A DNA stretch of 64,000 bases from Pseudomonas mosselii (GCF_019823065.1 NZ_CP081966.1:2263501-2327500), one strand, 5' to 3'; shown: positions 43,292 to 53,158, counted from the stretch's first letter. The notes: generated by a model not told the origin, from the sequence alone. Numbers and translations are program-made.

Positions 43292-44203
43292 TCAGTCTTG
43301 CTTGTTCGCTTGCGCCTGCAGCCAGCGCACCACCTGCTCGGCGGCCGAGCCTGCCTGCGGAGCATGGCCGGCGAGCAGGTGAAAGCCGGCATCGCTTTGC
43401 AGCTCATGGTCCTCCAGGGCCAGTACCAAGGTGCCGGCCCTGAGGGCATTTTCTACCAGCAGGCGGGGTACCAGGGCGATGCCCATGCCTTGCTCGGCGG
43501 CCTCGATGGCGAGGATGGTCTGGGAGAACACCGGGCCGCTGAAGCGCGTGCCGGGCAGCGCGTAGTGATCGAACCAGCGCTTCCAGTTGTTGTGGCTGTC
43601 GGAGATCAGCGGCTGCTGCGCAAGATCCGTGGCTAGCCGCCAAGGGCGCTCGCCGCGCAGTGCCGGCGCGCACACCGGTACCGCCACGCCGGGCAGCAGG
43701 GGCATGGCGTAGGCGTCGGCGAAGGGCGGCGCTCCCCAGCGCACGGCAAGGTCCACGGCACCCTTGCCGTTCAGGGGGCGGGTAGTGTCGGAGGCGTCGA
43801 TCATCAGCGCCACCTGCGGGTGTGCCTGGGCCAACAGGCCCAGGCGCGGGATCAACCAGCGGCTGGCGAAGGCGGGGGTGGTGCTGAGCAGGATCTGCCG
43901 GGGATCGCGCTGGCTGTCGCGCTCCAGCAGTTCGCCGGTGGCATCCTCGATGATGTCCAACGCCAGGCGCACGCGGGTCAGGTAGTCGGCGCCGTCCGGG
44001 TTGGGTCGCAGGCCTCGGGGCAGGCGTTCGAACAGCGGGCGCCCGAGCTTGTCCTCGAGGGTGCGCACCTGCTGGGCAACGGCGCCGGGGGTGACGTGCA
44101 GCTCGTCGGCGGCGGCGCGGAAGCTGCCCAGGCGGGCGGCGGCCTCGAAGGCCACCAGGTGGTTGACGATGGCGGGGGCATTGCGTCGCTTGGGCGCGCT
44201 CAT
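43292..44203 (-). CDS. LysR-family regulator (GcvA type)
   Basis: This 303-aa regulator has its HTH at about residues 13-70 (LGSFRAAADELHVTPGAVAQQV) followed by a LysR substrate domain. It is divergent from the SDR gene (104 bases apart), which it probably regulates. Confidence 0.88.
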   Translation of the reverse strand: MSAPKRRNAPAIVNHLVAFEAAARLGSFRAAADELHVTPGAVAQQVRTLEDKLGRPLFERLPRGLRPNPDGADYLTRVRLALDIIEDATGELLERDSQRDPRQILLSTTPAFASRWLIPRLGLLAQAHPQVALMIDASDTTRPLNGKGAVDLAVRWGAPPFADAYAMPLLPGVAVPVCAPALRGERPWRLATDLAQQPLISDSHNNWKRWFDHYALPGTRFSGPVFSQTILAIEAAEQGMGIALVPRLLVENALRAGTLVLALEDHELQSDAGFHLLAGHAPQAGSAAEQVVRWLQAQANKQD

Positions 44204-44306
44204 CCAGTAGATTTCCTGCAGGCTGCTGCCAGTATTTGTGATTGGTGCGTTAAGCCGGATTCTGGCTTCATGGGCCTACTTGATCAACTCCCTGAAGGAG
44301 CAGCAA

Positions 44307-45011
44307 ATGTCTTCGCAGAAAGTCGCAATCATTACCGCAGGTGGCAGTGGCATGGGCGCTGAGGCCGCACGGCGGCTGGCCGCTGATGGCTTCAGGGTGG
44401 CGATCCTGTCGTCGTCCGGCAAGGGCGAGGCGCTGGCGGCCGAGCTGGGCGGCATCGGCGTGACCGGCTCGAACCAGTCGGTAGAAGACCTGCAGCGTCT
44501 GGTGGATACCGTGATACAGCAGTGGGGGCGGGTTGATGTGCTGGTCAACAGCGCAGGCCATGGCCCGCGCGCACCGATCCTCGAGCTGAGCGACGATGAC
44601 TGGCACCGCGGCATGGAGGTGTACTTCCTCAACGTGGTGCGCCCGACTCGCCTGGTGACGCCGATCATGCAGCGCCAGGGCGGCGGCGCCATCATCAACA
44701 TCTCGACCTTCGCCGCCTTCGAGCCGGATCCGGCGTTCCCGACCTCCGGGGTGTTCCGTGCCGGGCTCGCGGCCTTCACCAAGCTGTTCGCCGACCGTTA
44801 CGCGGCCGAGAACATCCGCATGAACAACGTGCTGCCGGGCTTTATCGACAGCCTGCCGGAGAAAGAAGAATTCCGTAACCGGATTCCGATGGAGCGGTAC
44901 GGCAAGGCCGAGGAGATCGCGGCCACTGTCGCCTTCCTGGCCTCCGAGGGCGCGGGCTACATCACTGGGCAGAACCTGAGGGTCGATGGCGGCATTACCC
45001 GTTCGGTGTAA
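44307..45011 (+). CDS. Short-chain dehydrogenase/reductase-like protein with degenerate active site
   Basis: This 234-aa Rossmann protein starts at ATG 44307 (AAGGAG upstream) with a TAGGSGMG nucleotide motif (residues 9-16) and NSAG (about 86-89). At the catalytic YxxxK place it reads VFRAGLAAF, so the Tyr is Phe and the Lys is Leu. It may have lost dehydrogenase activity or use another residue. Expression is probably controlled by the divergent LysR. Confidence 0.8.
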   Translation: MSSQKVAIITAGGSGMGAEAARRLAADGFRVAILSSSGKGEALAAELGGIGVTGSNQSVEDLQRLVDTVIQQWGRVDVLVNSAGHGPRAPILELSDDDWHRGMEVYFLNVVRPTRLVTPIMQRQGGGAIINISTFAAFEPDPAFPTSGVFRAGLAAFTKLFADRYAAENIRMNNVLPGFIDSLPEKEEFRNRIPMERYGKAEEIAATVAFLASEGAGYITGQNLRVDGGITRSV

Positions 45012-45082
45012 CTGGTGCATGCAGCTGGGCGACGACTTCCGTTAGCATGTCGCCCCTGTTTCCCGCTATCCGGATCCGCCCC

Positions 45083-45574
45083 ATGAGCACCTCGATGTTC
45101 CGCCAGGCCACGGCAACCGACGTGGACCGCTGCTACCAGATCGAAACCAGCGCCTACGAAGGCGACGAAGCCGCCACCCGTGAGAAGATCGCCACGCGCA
45201 TCGCCCAGTACCCGGAGGGCTTCCTGGTGCTGGAGGCCGATGGCCAGGTGATCGGCTTCATCAACAGCGGCTGCGCCGACCAGGTGGTGATGTCCGACGA
45301 GGCCTTCAAGGAGCTGGTCGGACACGACCCGCAGGCGCCTAACGTGGTGATCATGTCGGTGGTGCTCGACCCGGCGTACCAGGGCCTGGGCCATGCCAGC
45401 CGGCTGATGGCGCGCTTCGTCGAGCAGATGCGCGAGCGCGGCAAGGCGACCATTCACCTGATGTGCAAGGATCGCCACGTCGGGCTGTACGAGAAGATGG
45501 GCTACACCTATGTACGCCCGTCGGCCTCCGATCATGGCGGCATGGCCTGGCACGAAATGATCATGGTGCTCTGA
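45083..45574 (+). CDS. GNAT acetyltransferase
   Basis: This 163-aa GNAT-fold protein has the acetyl-CoA block VVLDPAYQGLGHASRLM (about 93-109) and a C-terminal YEKMGYTYV. The substrate is unknown. ATG 45083 is favoured over an upstream start for lack of a ribosome site there. It stands as a single gene. Confidence 0.8.
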   Translation: MSTSMFRQATATDVDRCYQIETSAYEGDEAATREKIATRIAQYPEGFLVLEADGQVIGFINSGCADQVVMSDEAFKELVGHDPQAPNVVIMSVVLDPAYQGLGHASRLMARFVEQMRERGKATIHLMCKDRHVGLYEKMGYTYVRPSASDHGGMAWHEMIMVL

Positions 45575-45621
45575 AGGGCCTTCGACTAGCATCGACGCTT
45601 TTCGCAGCCAGGGAGAGGCCT

Positions 45622-45975
45622 GTGAACTACGTCGTGATTGCCGCACACCGCAGTGAATACCCTGCGCCCATCACCTTTGCCCAGGGCACGTTGCTGGATA
45701 TTGGCCAGCGTTACGAGGGCGACGAGCACTGGGAGGACTGGTACTTGTGCAGTTGCCACGGTCAGGAGCCGGGCTGGGTGCCCGGCCAGCTCATCGAGCG
45801 GCTGGGCGTCGGTCGAGGCAGGGCAGTGGAGGCCTATTCGGCGCATGAACTGGACGTTGACCCCGGCCAGCCGCTGGAGGGCCTGCGCCCGCTGAACGGC
45901 TGGATCTGGTGTCGTCGTGCCGGTAACGGGGAGCTTGGCTGGGTGCCGCTGGCGAAGCTGCGCCTGCTGGATTGA
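45622..45975 (+). CDS. SH3-like domain protein, 117 aa
   Basis: It starts at GTG 45622, with GGGAGAGG upstream. Two repeated halves are visible, each with an aromatic motif followed by GWVP (about residues 51-54 and 105-108), typical of tandem SH3-like beta-barrels. Probably soluble; binding partner unknown. It converges on the isochorismatase gene with a 2-base gap. Confidence 0.65.
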   Translation: MNYVVIAAHRSEYPAPITFAQGTLLDIGQRYEGDEHWEDWYLCSCHGQEPGWVPGQLIERLGVGRGRAVEAYSAHELDVDPGQPLEGLRPLNGWIWCRRAGNGELGWVPLAKLRLLD

Positions 45976-45977
45976 GT

Positions 45978-46538
45978 TCAGGCCATGGCCAGGACAGCCG
46001 CGCTGTCGAGAATCCGCGCATAGTCCATGGCCAGGTTGCCCAGCGCCAGGGCATGGACATCCTCCGCCGGCCACAGTCGGCCCTGCAAGTCGTGCTGGTC
46101 GAAGGTGTAGCAGGCATCGGCCACCACTACCGTATCGAACCCCAGGTTACCTGCCGAGCGTGCGGTCGACTCCACCGAGTTGTTGGTGATCACCCCAACG
46201 ATGACCAGCTGGCTGATGCCGCGCTGGTGCAGCCAGCGTTCAAGCCCACTGTTGCAGAAGGCGTCGGGCACGTGTTTTTCGAACACGGTCTCGCTGGCGT
46301 GCGGAGTGAAGGCGGGCTGGAACTCGCAACCGGGTTGGCCCGGCCAGAACACCGAATCGGGATCGCGGGAAACATGGCGCACATGCACCACCGGGCGCAT
46401 GCTCGCGCGCCAAGAAGCGAGCAGTTGGTTGATGCGCTGTTCGGCTTCGGGGTTGTTGCGACGGCCCAGGCGAGGGTGGTTGATGCCGTTCTGCATGTCG
46501 ATGATCAGCAGGGCGGCGTTGTTGGCGAGCGCGGTCAT
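45978..46538 (-). CDS. Isochorismatase-like hydrolase lacking the usual Cys
   Basis: This 186-aa cysteine-hydrolase-fold protein has an Asp in LIIDMQNG (about 12-19) and a Lys in FEKHVPDAF (about 88-96). At the nucleophile position it reads ITNNSVESTAR, with Ser where most members have Cys. Some relatives share this TNNSVE form. Function unknown. Confidence 0.8.
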   Translation of the reverse strand: MTALANNAALLIIDMQNGINHPRLGRRNNPEAEQRINQLLASWRASMRPVVHVRHVSRDPDSVFWPGQPGCEFQPAFTPHASETVFEKHVPDAFCNSGLERWLHQRGISQLVIVGVITNNSVESTARSAGNLGFDTVVVADACYTFDQHDLQGRLWPAEDVHALALGNLAMDYARILDSAAVLAMA

Positions 46539-46601
46539 CTCCGGTAGTTCTCCTTGTCTGGGCTTCGGACCGTAGCACAGGTGTGTTACCTGCGCAGACG
46601 T

Positions 46602-46681
46602 CATCGCGGGGCAAGCCCGCTCCCACGCCGATCGCCTTACCTCGCGTCTTTTACCCGTGGGAGCGTGCTTGCCCCGCGATG
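46602..46681. repeat. Inverted pair of REP elements
   Basis: CATCGCGGGGCAAGCCCGCT (from 46602) and its near-reverse complement ending at 46681 face each other over about 30 bases. This is the palindromic intergenic repeat typical of the P. putida group. Confidence 0.75.
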
Positions 46682-46700
46682 GGAGAAATCATCATCTGAT

Positions 46701-46853
46701 ATGCTTTTTTTCCTCGAACCTGAATCTGTAACCGTATCAGCGGCTGCCGGACAATACGTCCAGGCCCAGCCTTCCAACCCGGTGTGCGCTGGGCAGGTTG
46801 CCCCGCTGCACTGCCGCAGCGGCCAGCCCCGCCGTTACGACATCACACTGTAG
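46701..46853 (+). CDS. Possible small protein, 50 aa
   Basis: The frame MLFFLEPESV to YDITL lies just before the 27-aa gene, with an 8-base gap. The ribosome site (GGGAG, 15 bases away) is poor. It may be translated or may merely be leader sequence. Confidence 0.3.
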   Translation: MLFFLEPESVTVSAAAGQYVQAQPSNPVCAGQVAPLHCRSGQPRRYDITL

Positions 46854-46861
46854 AGGTTCCG

Positions 46862-46945
46862 ATGGGCAAGCTCGCGCTGTTTCTGGGTGGTTTTCTGCTG
46901 CTGACTATCATGATTGGCCTGCTGGGTACCATCCCGCCAAGCTGA
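46862..46945 (+). CDS. Single-span membrane microprotein, 27 aa
   Basis: The frame reads MGKLALFLGGFLLLTIMIGL then LGTIPPS. It is almost wholly hydrophobic with a Lys start and a Pro-Ser end, as expected of a small inner-membrane protein. AGAGG lies 5-6 bases before the ATG. It is too short for normal ORF calling. Confidence 0.5.
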   Translation: MGKLALFLGGFLLLTIMIGLLGTIPPS

Positions 46946-47151
46946 GCCGTAAAATTTTCTTGTCCCGGCCCGCCTGGCGCAATGGCGGGCCAGACACGTC
47001 GCCCGGTTTACCCTGCCCCCTGGCCGCAGTCGTCTAGACAAGCGGTATCTGCAAGTCGTTCTCAAGTACAAGTCGCTCGTGTAATCTCGCGCCCCCAATC
47101 CCAGGGCCCGGGCACACGGGCCGTTCACTTGCCTTGGAGACAATACACACT

Positions 47152-47343
47152 ATGGAATGCAAGAAGGGCACTGCAGCGATGCTGGAGTGGCGCGGTCGTT
47201 TTCTCGGTGAGGGCATCCTCCACGAAGCGGACTACGATCAGGCACTGCGCCGTGCCGAAGAGTTGGAGCGTTCTGGTGTGATCAGCGCAAGCGAATGGAT
47301 CGAGTTGGTCAAGCTGGCCAATGCGGCTTTACTGCGCTTGTAA
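47152..47343 (+). CDS. Hypothetical small protein, 63 aa
   Basis: This helical acidic protein (EWRGRFLGEGILHEADYD) has GGAG about 12 bases before ATG 47152. Codon use is like the core genome. No family is recognised. Confidence 0.5.
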   Translation: MECKKGTAAMLEWRGRFLGEGILHEADYDQALRRAEELERSGVISASEWIELVKLANAALLRL

Positions 47344-47393
47344 AAATTCCTTCAAGGCTTGTAGAAACTGTCCACAAAAATCGTGGGTAGGTC

Positions 47394-47402
47394 TGTGGAT
47401 AA
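47394..47402 (-). promoter_or_regulatory. Perfect DnaA-box sequence
   Basis: The minus strand reads TTATCCACA. A single box in the 120-base gap between two genes could bind DnaA, but there is no cluster and nothing else suggests an origin. Confidence 0.35.
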
Positions 47403-47464
47403 AGCGCTGCAGGCCATTGTTTTCAGGGTCTCTGTTAGATTGAGCAGAAATTGAGCAGCCCTGT

Positions 47465-48382
47465 TCAGGGCTGTTTCCCACTGCGCAGGCCAGCTTCGCG
47501 CAGGGCTTGCAGCAGTTCGCGGACCTTCGCCGGCCGGTCGCCGGCTGGGTACACGGCGTGCATCTGCGGGTCCTGTCCGGTGCTGGATGTCAGGTGGTAG
47601 TCGGGACAGACCCGCACCAGGCGCCCGGCACGTACCTCCGGCTCCCCCAGCCAATCCGCCAGCCGGGCGATACCGGCCCCCGCCAGGGTACTCTGCAGCA
47701 CCGCCACCCCCGAGCCCAGGCGCAGCCGAGGCCGCGGGCGCAGGCTCACGGTGTGTCCATCCTTGCTGAAATGCCAGGCCTTCAGGATGCGCGGCGCGGT
47801 GTGCAGAATCAGCGTATGCCGCTCCAGGTCTTCCAGTACCTGCGGTGTGCCGGCCAACGCCAGGTACTGAGGGCTGGCGTAGAGATGGCGGCGGTAACGC
47901 CATAGTGGATAGCCGATCAGCTCGCTGGACTGCGGGAAGGCCCCGCGGATCACGAAATCCAGCTTGCCTTGCAACGGGTCGAAAGCCTGGTCGCCGTACT
48001 GTACGTCGAGGGTGACGTGGGGGTGGCGCCGGGCAAATTCGGCCAGCACCGATGGCAGCACTTGCAGGGCCAGCACCTCGGGCGCGGCCAGGCGAATCCA
48101 GCCTTGGGCGTCGCCGGTCAGCGCCGCCAGTTCGTCGGCGGCATCCCGTTGCACATCCAGCAAGCGTTCGGCGTGGGGCAGTAGCCGCTCGCCAGCTTCG
48201 GTCAGGGAAACCGAACTGGCGCTGCGGTTGAACAGCTTGGCGCCGCTGTTATCCTCCAGGGCCTGCACAGCTCGGGTCACCGCGCTGGGCGAACGCCCCA
48301 GGGCACGGGCGGCGCTGACGAAGCTGCGCTTGTGCGCGACGCTGACGAACGCCTGTATTTCACGCAGCATGTCCAGTGCCAT
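47465..48382 (-). CDS. LysR-family regulator
   Basis: This 305-aa regulator has its HTH at about residues 8-63 (RSFVSAARALGRSPSAVTRAV). ATG 48382 opens MALDMLREI, the common start in this subgroup. It is divergent from the TSUP permease gene, 101 bases away. Confidence 0.88.
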   Translation of the reverse strand: MALDMLREIQAFVSVAHKRSFVSAARALGRSPSAVTRAVQALEDNSGAKLFNRSASSVSLTEAGERLLPHAERLLDVQRDAADELAALTGDAQGWIRLAAPEVLALQVLPSVLAEFARRHPHVTLDVQYGDQAFDPLQGKLDFVIRGAFPQSSELIGYPLWRYRRHLYASPQYLALAGTPQVLEDLERHTLILHTAPRILKAWHFSKDGHTVSLRPRPRLRLGSGVAVLQSTLAGAGIARLADWLGEPEVRAGRLVRVCPDYHLTSSTGQDPQMHAVYPAGDRPAKVRELLQALREAGLRSGKQP

Positions 48383-48483
48383 CGCGGGCCTCCTTGTTGC
48401 AGTTTTCGCAATATGGCATTTCAACACACGCGCGCCGCTTTGATTAGTCTGGCAGCCTGTTTTGTGCCGCCCGGACCCTCGAG

Positions 48484-49245
48484 ATGATGGATATCGCCCT
48501 GCTTTCGCTGTTCGCCTTCGCCGCTGGCCTGATCGACGCCGCCGTTGGAGGTGGCGGGCTGATCCAGATCCCGGCGTTGTTCAACGTGCTGCCCAACGCC
48601 CAGCCGGCGGCCTTGCTGGGCAGCAACAAGCTCGCCTCGGTATGCGGCACCAGCTTTGCGGCGCGTTCGTTCATCCGCAAGGTCACGCTGGACTGGGGGC
48701 TGATCGTGCCGGCGGCGCTGAGCGCCTTCGTCATGTCGTTCTTTGGCGCGGCCACGGTATCGCTGGTGCCGGCAAGCGTGATGCGGCCGATGGTGCTGGT
48801 GCTCATTGTGCTGATGGCCATTTACACCTTCTGCAAGAAGGACTTCGGCACCTTGCACAAACCGAGGGTGATCGGCCGCAAGGAACAGTGCCTGGCGGTG
48901 CTGATCGGTGGCGCCATCGGCTTCTATGATGGGCTGTTCGGGCCGGGCACCGGCAGCTTCCTGATCTTCCTGTTCATTCGTTTCTTCGCCCTGGACTTCC
49001 TGCATGCCTCGGCCTCGGCAAAGCTGGTCAACATTGCCACCAACCTGGCCGCGCTGGTGTTCTTCATCCCGTCGGGCAATGTGCTGTGGGCCATTGCGCT
49101 GCCGATGGCGCTGTTCAACATCCTCGGTGCGCTGACCGGCACCTGGCTGGCGGTGCGCAAGGGTGCGGGTTTCGTGCGCGGGCTGTTCCTGGTATTGCTG
49201 TGCGTGTTGATCACCAAGCTCAGTTGGGACCTGCTGGTCGGATGA
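48484..49245 (+). CDS. TSUP (TauE/SafE) family permease
   Basis: This 253-aa inner-membrane protein has about seven to eight helices and two Gly-rich repeats, GLIDAAVGGGGLIQIPA (about 14-30) and GFYDGLFGPGTGSF (about 145-158), diagnostic of the family. Such permeases export sulfite, sulfonates or related anions. Probably controlled by the divergent LysR. Confidence 0.88.
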   Translation: MMDIALLSLFAFAAGLIDAAVGGGGLIQIPALFNVLPNAQPAALLGSNKLASVCGTSFAARSFIRKVTLDWGLIVPAALSAFVMSFFGAATVSLVPASVMRPMVLVLIVLMAIYTFCKKDFGTLHKPRVIGRKEQCLAVLIGGAIGFYDGLFGPGTGSFLIFLFIRFFALDFLHASASAKLVNIATNLAALVFFIPSGNVLWAIALPMALFNILGALTGTWLAVRKGAGFVRGLFLVLLCVLITKLSWDLLVG

Positions 49246-49246
49246 G

Positions 49247-50653
49247 TCACCGCACCTGGCGCTGCCCTTCGGCCTGCTCGACCCGGTTGCGGCCTTGGGC
49301 CTTGGCCCGGTAGAGCGCTTGGTCGGCGCTGGCCAGCAGTTCGTCGAGGCTGGGCGCCGGGGTGTCGGCGGCGCAGCCGCTCAGGCCGATGCTGACGGTG
49401 ATCCGCAGCGCCTGCTCTGGCTGGGCGATATGCAGGTCCTGCACTGCCCGGCGCAGGCGCTCGGCGGTAAACCTGGCCAGCTCCGGCGCCAGCCCCGGCA
49501 CGATGATGACGAACTCCTCGCCACCGAGGCGGGCGAACAGCTCGCCGTCGTGCAACTGGTCCTGCAGGGTCATGGCGAACTGGCGCAGCACCTGATCGCC
49601 GACCCCGTGGCCATGGCGGTCGTTGATGGTCTTGAAGTGGTCGATATCGAGCATCATCAGGGTCAAGGGCAACTGCGGCGTGTGCTGACGGCTGTCCAGC
49701 AGGGCGTTGGCGCGGCGGGTGAAGGCACTGCGCGACAGTGTGCCGGTGAGGTGGTCGATGGTTGCCTGATGCGCCAGGCGCGCCATCAGGCTGCGGTTGG
49801 CGCTGCTGACGCAGGCCAGCACCAGCGGGCCGAGCACCAGCATGGCGATGCCCAGGCGTGCCGACATCAGGGTGGTGACCCCCGATTCGCTCTGCGGGAT
49901 GCTGAAGTGCATGAGGTTCTGCGCCACGGCGACGATCAGCGTACTGCCCGCGGTCAGGGCCAGCAGCGCCACCAGGAACGGTGAATAGCTCAGCGCGCAC
50001 CACAGCAGTGCGGCGATCGGGAAGGCGATGGCCCCGGGGCCGCCGAAGACGATGCTGACCGCCAGCGAGGCCAGCAGTACCAGCAGCGGTGCCAGGCGGA
50101 TCGGCTGGCTGCCGTGGCCGCTCAAGGCGCGGGGCGAGGGGGCGGTGAGCAGCACGGGCAGGACCAGCACGCTGGTGGAGAACTGTTCGCTGAACCAGGC
50201 AAGCCATGTGGCGCGCAGCGATTGTTCGAACCAGGGCGTGGCCATCACACAGGCCAGGCTGGCGGCGACCATGGCACCGACCGCGCAGGCGCCGAACAGG
50301 CGCAGGGTGCCGTGGGGCGTACGCAGGCGTCGATGCACGCGTGGCAGGCGGGCCATCAGGTACCAGATGCTGACGATGGCGCCGAGGTTGCACAGGTTGA
50401 ACCACAGGGCCGGTTTCCAGGCGCTGCCGCAGCCGAGGTCGGCGGCCACCATGGCCAGGTAGATGAGGGCGAATCCGGAGGGGGTGGCCTGGCGCGGATT
50501 GCGCAACAGCACCCCGGCGAGCACGGCGTTCACCGGCCAGAACAGCGACAGCGACTCGATGGGGCGGGCGAGGATGCCGGCCAGGGTCAATGCCAGGGTC
50601 AGGCCGAACAGGATCAGCGGGGGCAGCAGGCGCGACGGAGCTGATGACACCAT
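49247..50653 (-). CDS. MASE1-like membrane diguanylate cyclase
   Basis: This 468-aa protein has about eight to nine N-terminal membrane helices (MASE1-like sensor, to about residue 300) and a GGDEF domain with LDIDHFKTINDRHGH and an active GGEEF site (about 390). It would make cyclic di-GMP. I chose ATG 50653; a longer form starting upstream is possible. Confidence 0.85.
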   Translation of the reverse strand: MVSSAPSRLLPPLILFGLTLALTLAGILARPIESLSLFWPVNAVLAGVLLRNPRQATPSGFALIYLAMVAADLGCGSAWKPALWFNLCNLGAIVSIWYLMARLPRVHRRLRTPHGTLRLFGACAVGAMVAASLACVMATPWFEQSLRATWLAWFSEQFSTSVLVLPVLLTAPSPRALSGHGSQPIRLAPLLVLLASLAVSIVFGGPGAIAFPIAALLWCALSYSPFLVALLALTAGSTLIVAVAQNLMHFSIPQSESGVTTLMSARLGIAMLVLGPLVLACVSSANRSLMARLAHQATIDHLTGTLSRSAFTRRANALLDSRQHTPQLPLTLMMLDIDHFKTINDRHGHGVGDQVLRQFAMTLQDQLHDGELFARLGGEEFVIIVPGLAPELARFTAERLRRAVQDLHIAQPEQALRITVSIGLSGCAADTPAPSLDELLASADQALYRAKAQGRNRVEQAEGQRQVR

Positions 50654-50780
50654 GGGCTCGACCGACAAGCGAAGACAGAATCCAGGAAAACGGCCGTAGG
50701 CACCTGGGACGATAGTCTGTGAGTGTCTTTCAACTGCCCAATTGATGTCAATTCGCCGCAAATCGCTTGGATCGTGGCGA

Positions 50781-52610
50781 CTACAGGCCGAACACCCACG
50801 GCACCATCAGCACGGTGACCAGCATCACCAGGAAGGTGAAGGGCACCCCGACCTTGACGAAGTCCCCGAAGCGGTACTGCCCGGGCCCCAGCACCAGGGT
50901 GTTGACCGGCGACGACACTGGCGTCATGAACGCCGCCGACGCCGCCAGGGCCACGGTCATGGCGAACGGGTAGGGCGACATGCCCAGCTGCTGCGCGGTG
51001 CTGACCGCCACCGGGGCCATCAGCACCGCCGTCGCGGTGTTGGAGATGAACAGGCCGATCAGCGCGGTGAGGGCGAACAGGCAGGCGAGGATCACGCTCG
51101 GCCCTGCGCCGCCGAGGGCGCCGACCAGCGCGCCGACGGCCAGGTCGATGCCGCCGGTCTTCTGCAGGGCGAGGGCGAAAGGCAGCATGCCGACGATCAG
51201 CACCAGGCTCTGCCAGTGGATGGCGCGGTAGGCGCTGTTCATGTCGATGCAACGGCCGGCGCCCATCAGCAGGCAGCCGATCAAGGCGGCGATGACGTTG
51301 GGCACCAGGCCGCTGACCATCAGCCCGACCATCACCGCCAGGCTGATCAACGCGTAGGGCGCGCGGGCGCGGGCCGGGGCGACCTGGTCGATTTCCGCCG
51401 GCAGGCTCAGCACCAGGAAGTCGCGGGGCTTGCCCTGCAGCTGGCGCACCGCTTTCCATGGGCCGACCACCAGCAGGGTGTCGCCCAGTCGCAGCTTCTC
51501 TTCCACCAATTGCCCTTCGATCGCTTGCTGGTCGCGGCGCAGGCCGACCACGTTGAGGTCGTAGCGCGTGCGGAAGGTCAGTTCGAGGAGGGTCTTGCCG
51601 ATCAGTTGTGAGCCCGGAGGCAACGAGATCTCGGCCATGCCCACTTCCTGGGACTGGTCGATGAAATAGGCCGCCTTGAAGTGCAGGGGTTCGAGCAGCA
51701 TCGACTGGCACAGGCTGCGCAGGTCGTCGCGGTTGGCGAATAGGTCCAGCAGCAGCACGTCGTCCTGTTGCAGCAGGGTACCGGAGTCGGCAGTGATCAC
51801 CCGGGTGGTGAATTTGTGCTGGCGCTCGATGCCGATCACGTTGGCGCCGTGGCGGGTGCGCAACTCCAGCTCGCCCAGTGTGTGGCCGATCAGCGGCGAA
51901 TGGGGGCGAATGCGCAGGCGCCGCTCGCGGCCGCTGAGCTTGTAGTCCAGTACCAGGTCGAGCAGGGTGCGGCGGCTTTCGACGCGGCCGTCCTTGCGTA
52001 CCTCGCCGTTGAGCCAGTGGCGGGTCAGCAGCATGTAGCCGATACCCAGCACCAGCACCACCAGGCCGAAGGGCGTGAAGCTGAAAAAGCCGAAGCCGCT
52101 TTCGCCGTGGCGCACCAGCTCGCTGTGCACCACCACGTTCGGCGGGGTCGCGACCAAGCTGAGCATGCCGCTGATCAGGCCGGCGAAGCTCAGCGGCATC
52201 ATCAGCCGGCTGGGCGAAAGTTGCAGGCGTGCGGCGATGCTCAGCACCACCGGGATGAAGATCGCCACCACGCCAGTGGAACTCATCACCGAGCCCAGGC
52301 CAGCCACCGCGACCATCAGCAGCACCAGCAGGCGCGCCTCGCTGTTGCCGGCGCGTTCGCTCATCCATTCACCGATGCGGTAGGCGATGCCGGTGCGCAC
52401 CAGCCCCTCGCCGATCACGAACAGCGCGGCAATCAGTACCACGTTGGGGTCGCTGAAACCGGCCAGGGATTGCTCCACGGTAAGAATGCCGGACAGCGGC
52501 AGCGCGAGAATCACCAGCAGGGCAACCACGTCCATACGTGGACGGTTGATGATGAACAGGACGACGACGACGGCCAGCAGGCCTAGGACCCAGAGCAACT
52601 CATGGTTCAT
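50781..52610 (-). CDS. SLC13/DASS-type transporter with two RCK_C domains
   Basis: This 609-aa inner-membrane protein has N- and C-terminal membrane halves separated by two TrkA-C/RCK_C modules (about 205-290 and 300-385, with HTLGELELR and KTLLELTFR). The family moves dicarboxylates, sulfate or similar anions with Na+. ATG 52610 has AAGGA at some distance. Single gene. Confidence 0.85.
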   Translation of the reverse strand: MNHELLWVLGLLAVVVVLFIINRPRMDVVALLVILALPLSGILTVEQSLAGFSDPNVVLIAALFVIGEGLVRTGIAYRIGEWMSERAGNSEARLLVLLMVAVAGLGSVMSSTGVVAIFIPVVLSIAARLQLSPSRLMMPLSFAGLISGMLSLVATPPNVVVHSELVRHGESGFGFFSFTPFGLVVLVLGIGYMLLTRHWLNGEVRKDGRVESRRTLLDLVLDYKLSGRERRLRIRPHSPLIGHTLGELELRTRHGANVIGIERQHKFTTRVITADSGTLLQQDDVLLLDLFANRDDLRSLCQSMLLEPLHFKAAYFIDQSQEVGMAEISLPPGSQLIGKTLLELTFRTRYDLNVVGLRRDQQAIEGQLVEEKLRLGDTLLVVGPWKAVRQLQGKPRDFLVLSLPAEIDQVAPARARAPYALISLAVMVGLMVSGLVPNVIAALIGCLLMGAGRCIDMNSAYRAIHWQSLVLIVGMLPFALALQKTGGIDLAVGALVGALGGAGPSVILACLFALTALIGLFISNTATAVLMAPVAVSTAQQLGMSPYPFAMTVALAASAAFMTPVSSPVNTLVLGPGQYRFGDFVKVGVPFTFLVMLVTVLMVPWVFGL

Positions 52611-52777
52611 GGGGAGGGGATGTTCCTTCACACAGGGGCACGATAGGCGATGGCCCTAGTGTGGCAGCTCGACGCGAATGCGTCGTTGACGTGCTGCAGT
52701 GTTTTTGCCGGTTGGCGATCTGCTGCGTAATGGCAGGGCGCTTGGGGCGGGCCCGCGGCCCCCCCCGTACTGCTGAA

Positions 52778-53158
52778 TCAGTGGCGATGCTTGTGCTTGC
52801 GGTTGCTGTCGCCCATATGGTTGCCGATCGCGCCGCCCGCCGCGCCGCCCAGGCCTGCGCCGATGGTCGAGCCGTTGGCGCCGCCGAGCTTGCCGCCGAT
52901 CAGCGAGCCACCGGCCGAACCCAGGCCGCCACCGATGGCGGCTTCGGCCCGGTTGCCCTTGCGGGCGCCCACCGCGCTGCCGGCCGCACCGCCCAGGCCC
53001 GCGCCGATGGCTGCGCCGGTGCTGCCGCCGATCTGTTTGCCGACGACGTTGCCCAGGGCGCCACCCAGGCCTCCGCCGATGGCCGCAGTGCCGTCACCGG
53101 CGAAGGCGCCCTGGCAGAGCAGCAGGCCGAGGGCGAGGGAAGGCAGAGTCAGACGCAT
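52778..53158 (-). CDS. Secreted glycine-zipper protein, 126 aa
   Basis: A signal peptide (residues 1-20, ending AFA) is followed by about 100 residues of Gly/Ala repeats of the type GAGLGGAAG and a basic His/Lys tail (NRKHKHRH). Glycine-zipper proteins insert in or associate with the outer membrane. Function unknown. Confidence 0.75.
   Translation of the reverse strand: MRLTLPSLALGLLLCQGAFAGDGTAAIGGGLGGALGNVVGKQIGGSTGAAIGAGLGGAAGSAVGARKGNRAEAAIGGGLGSAGGSLIGGKLGGANGSTIGAGLGGAAGGAIGNHMGDSNRKHKHRH

Noticed and set aside
47341..47460. Replication origin suggested by a DnaA box
   Set aside because: Only one perfect box, with no cluster, AT-rich unwinding region or replication gene next to it.
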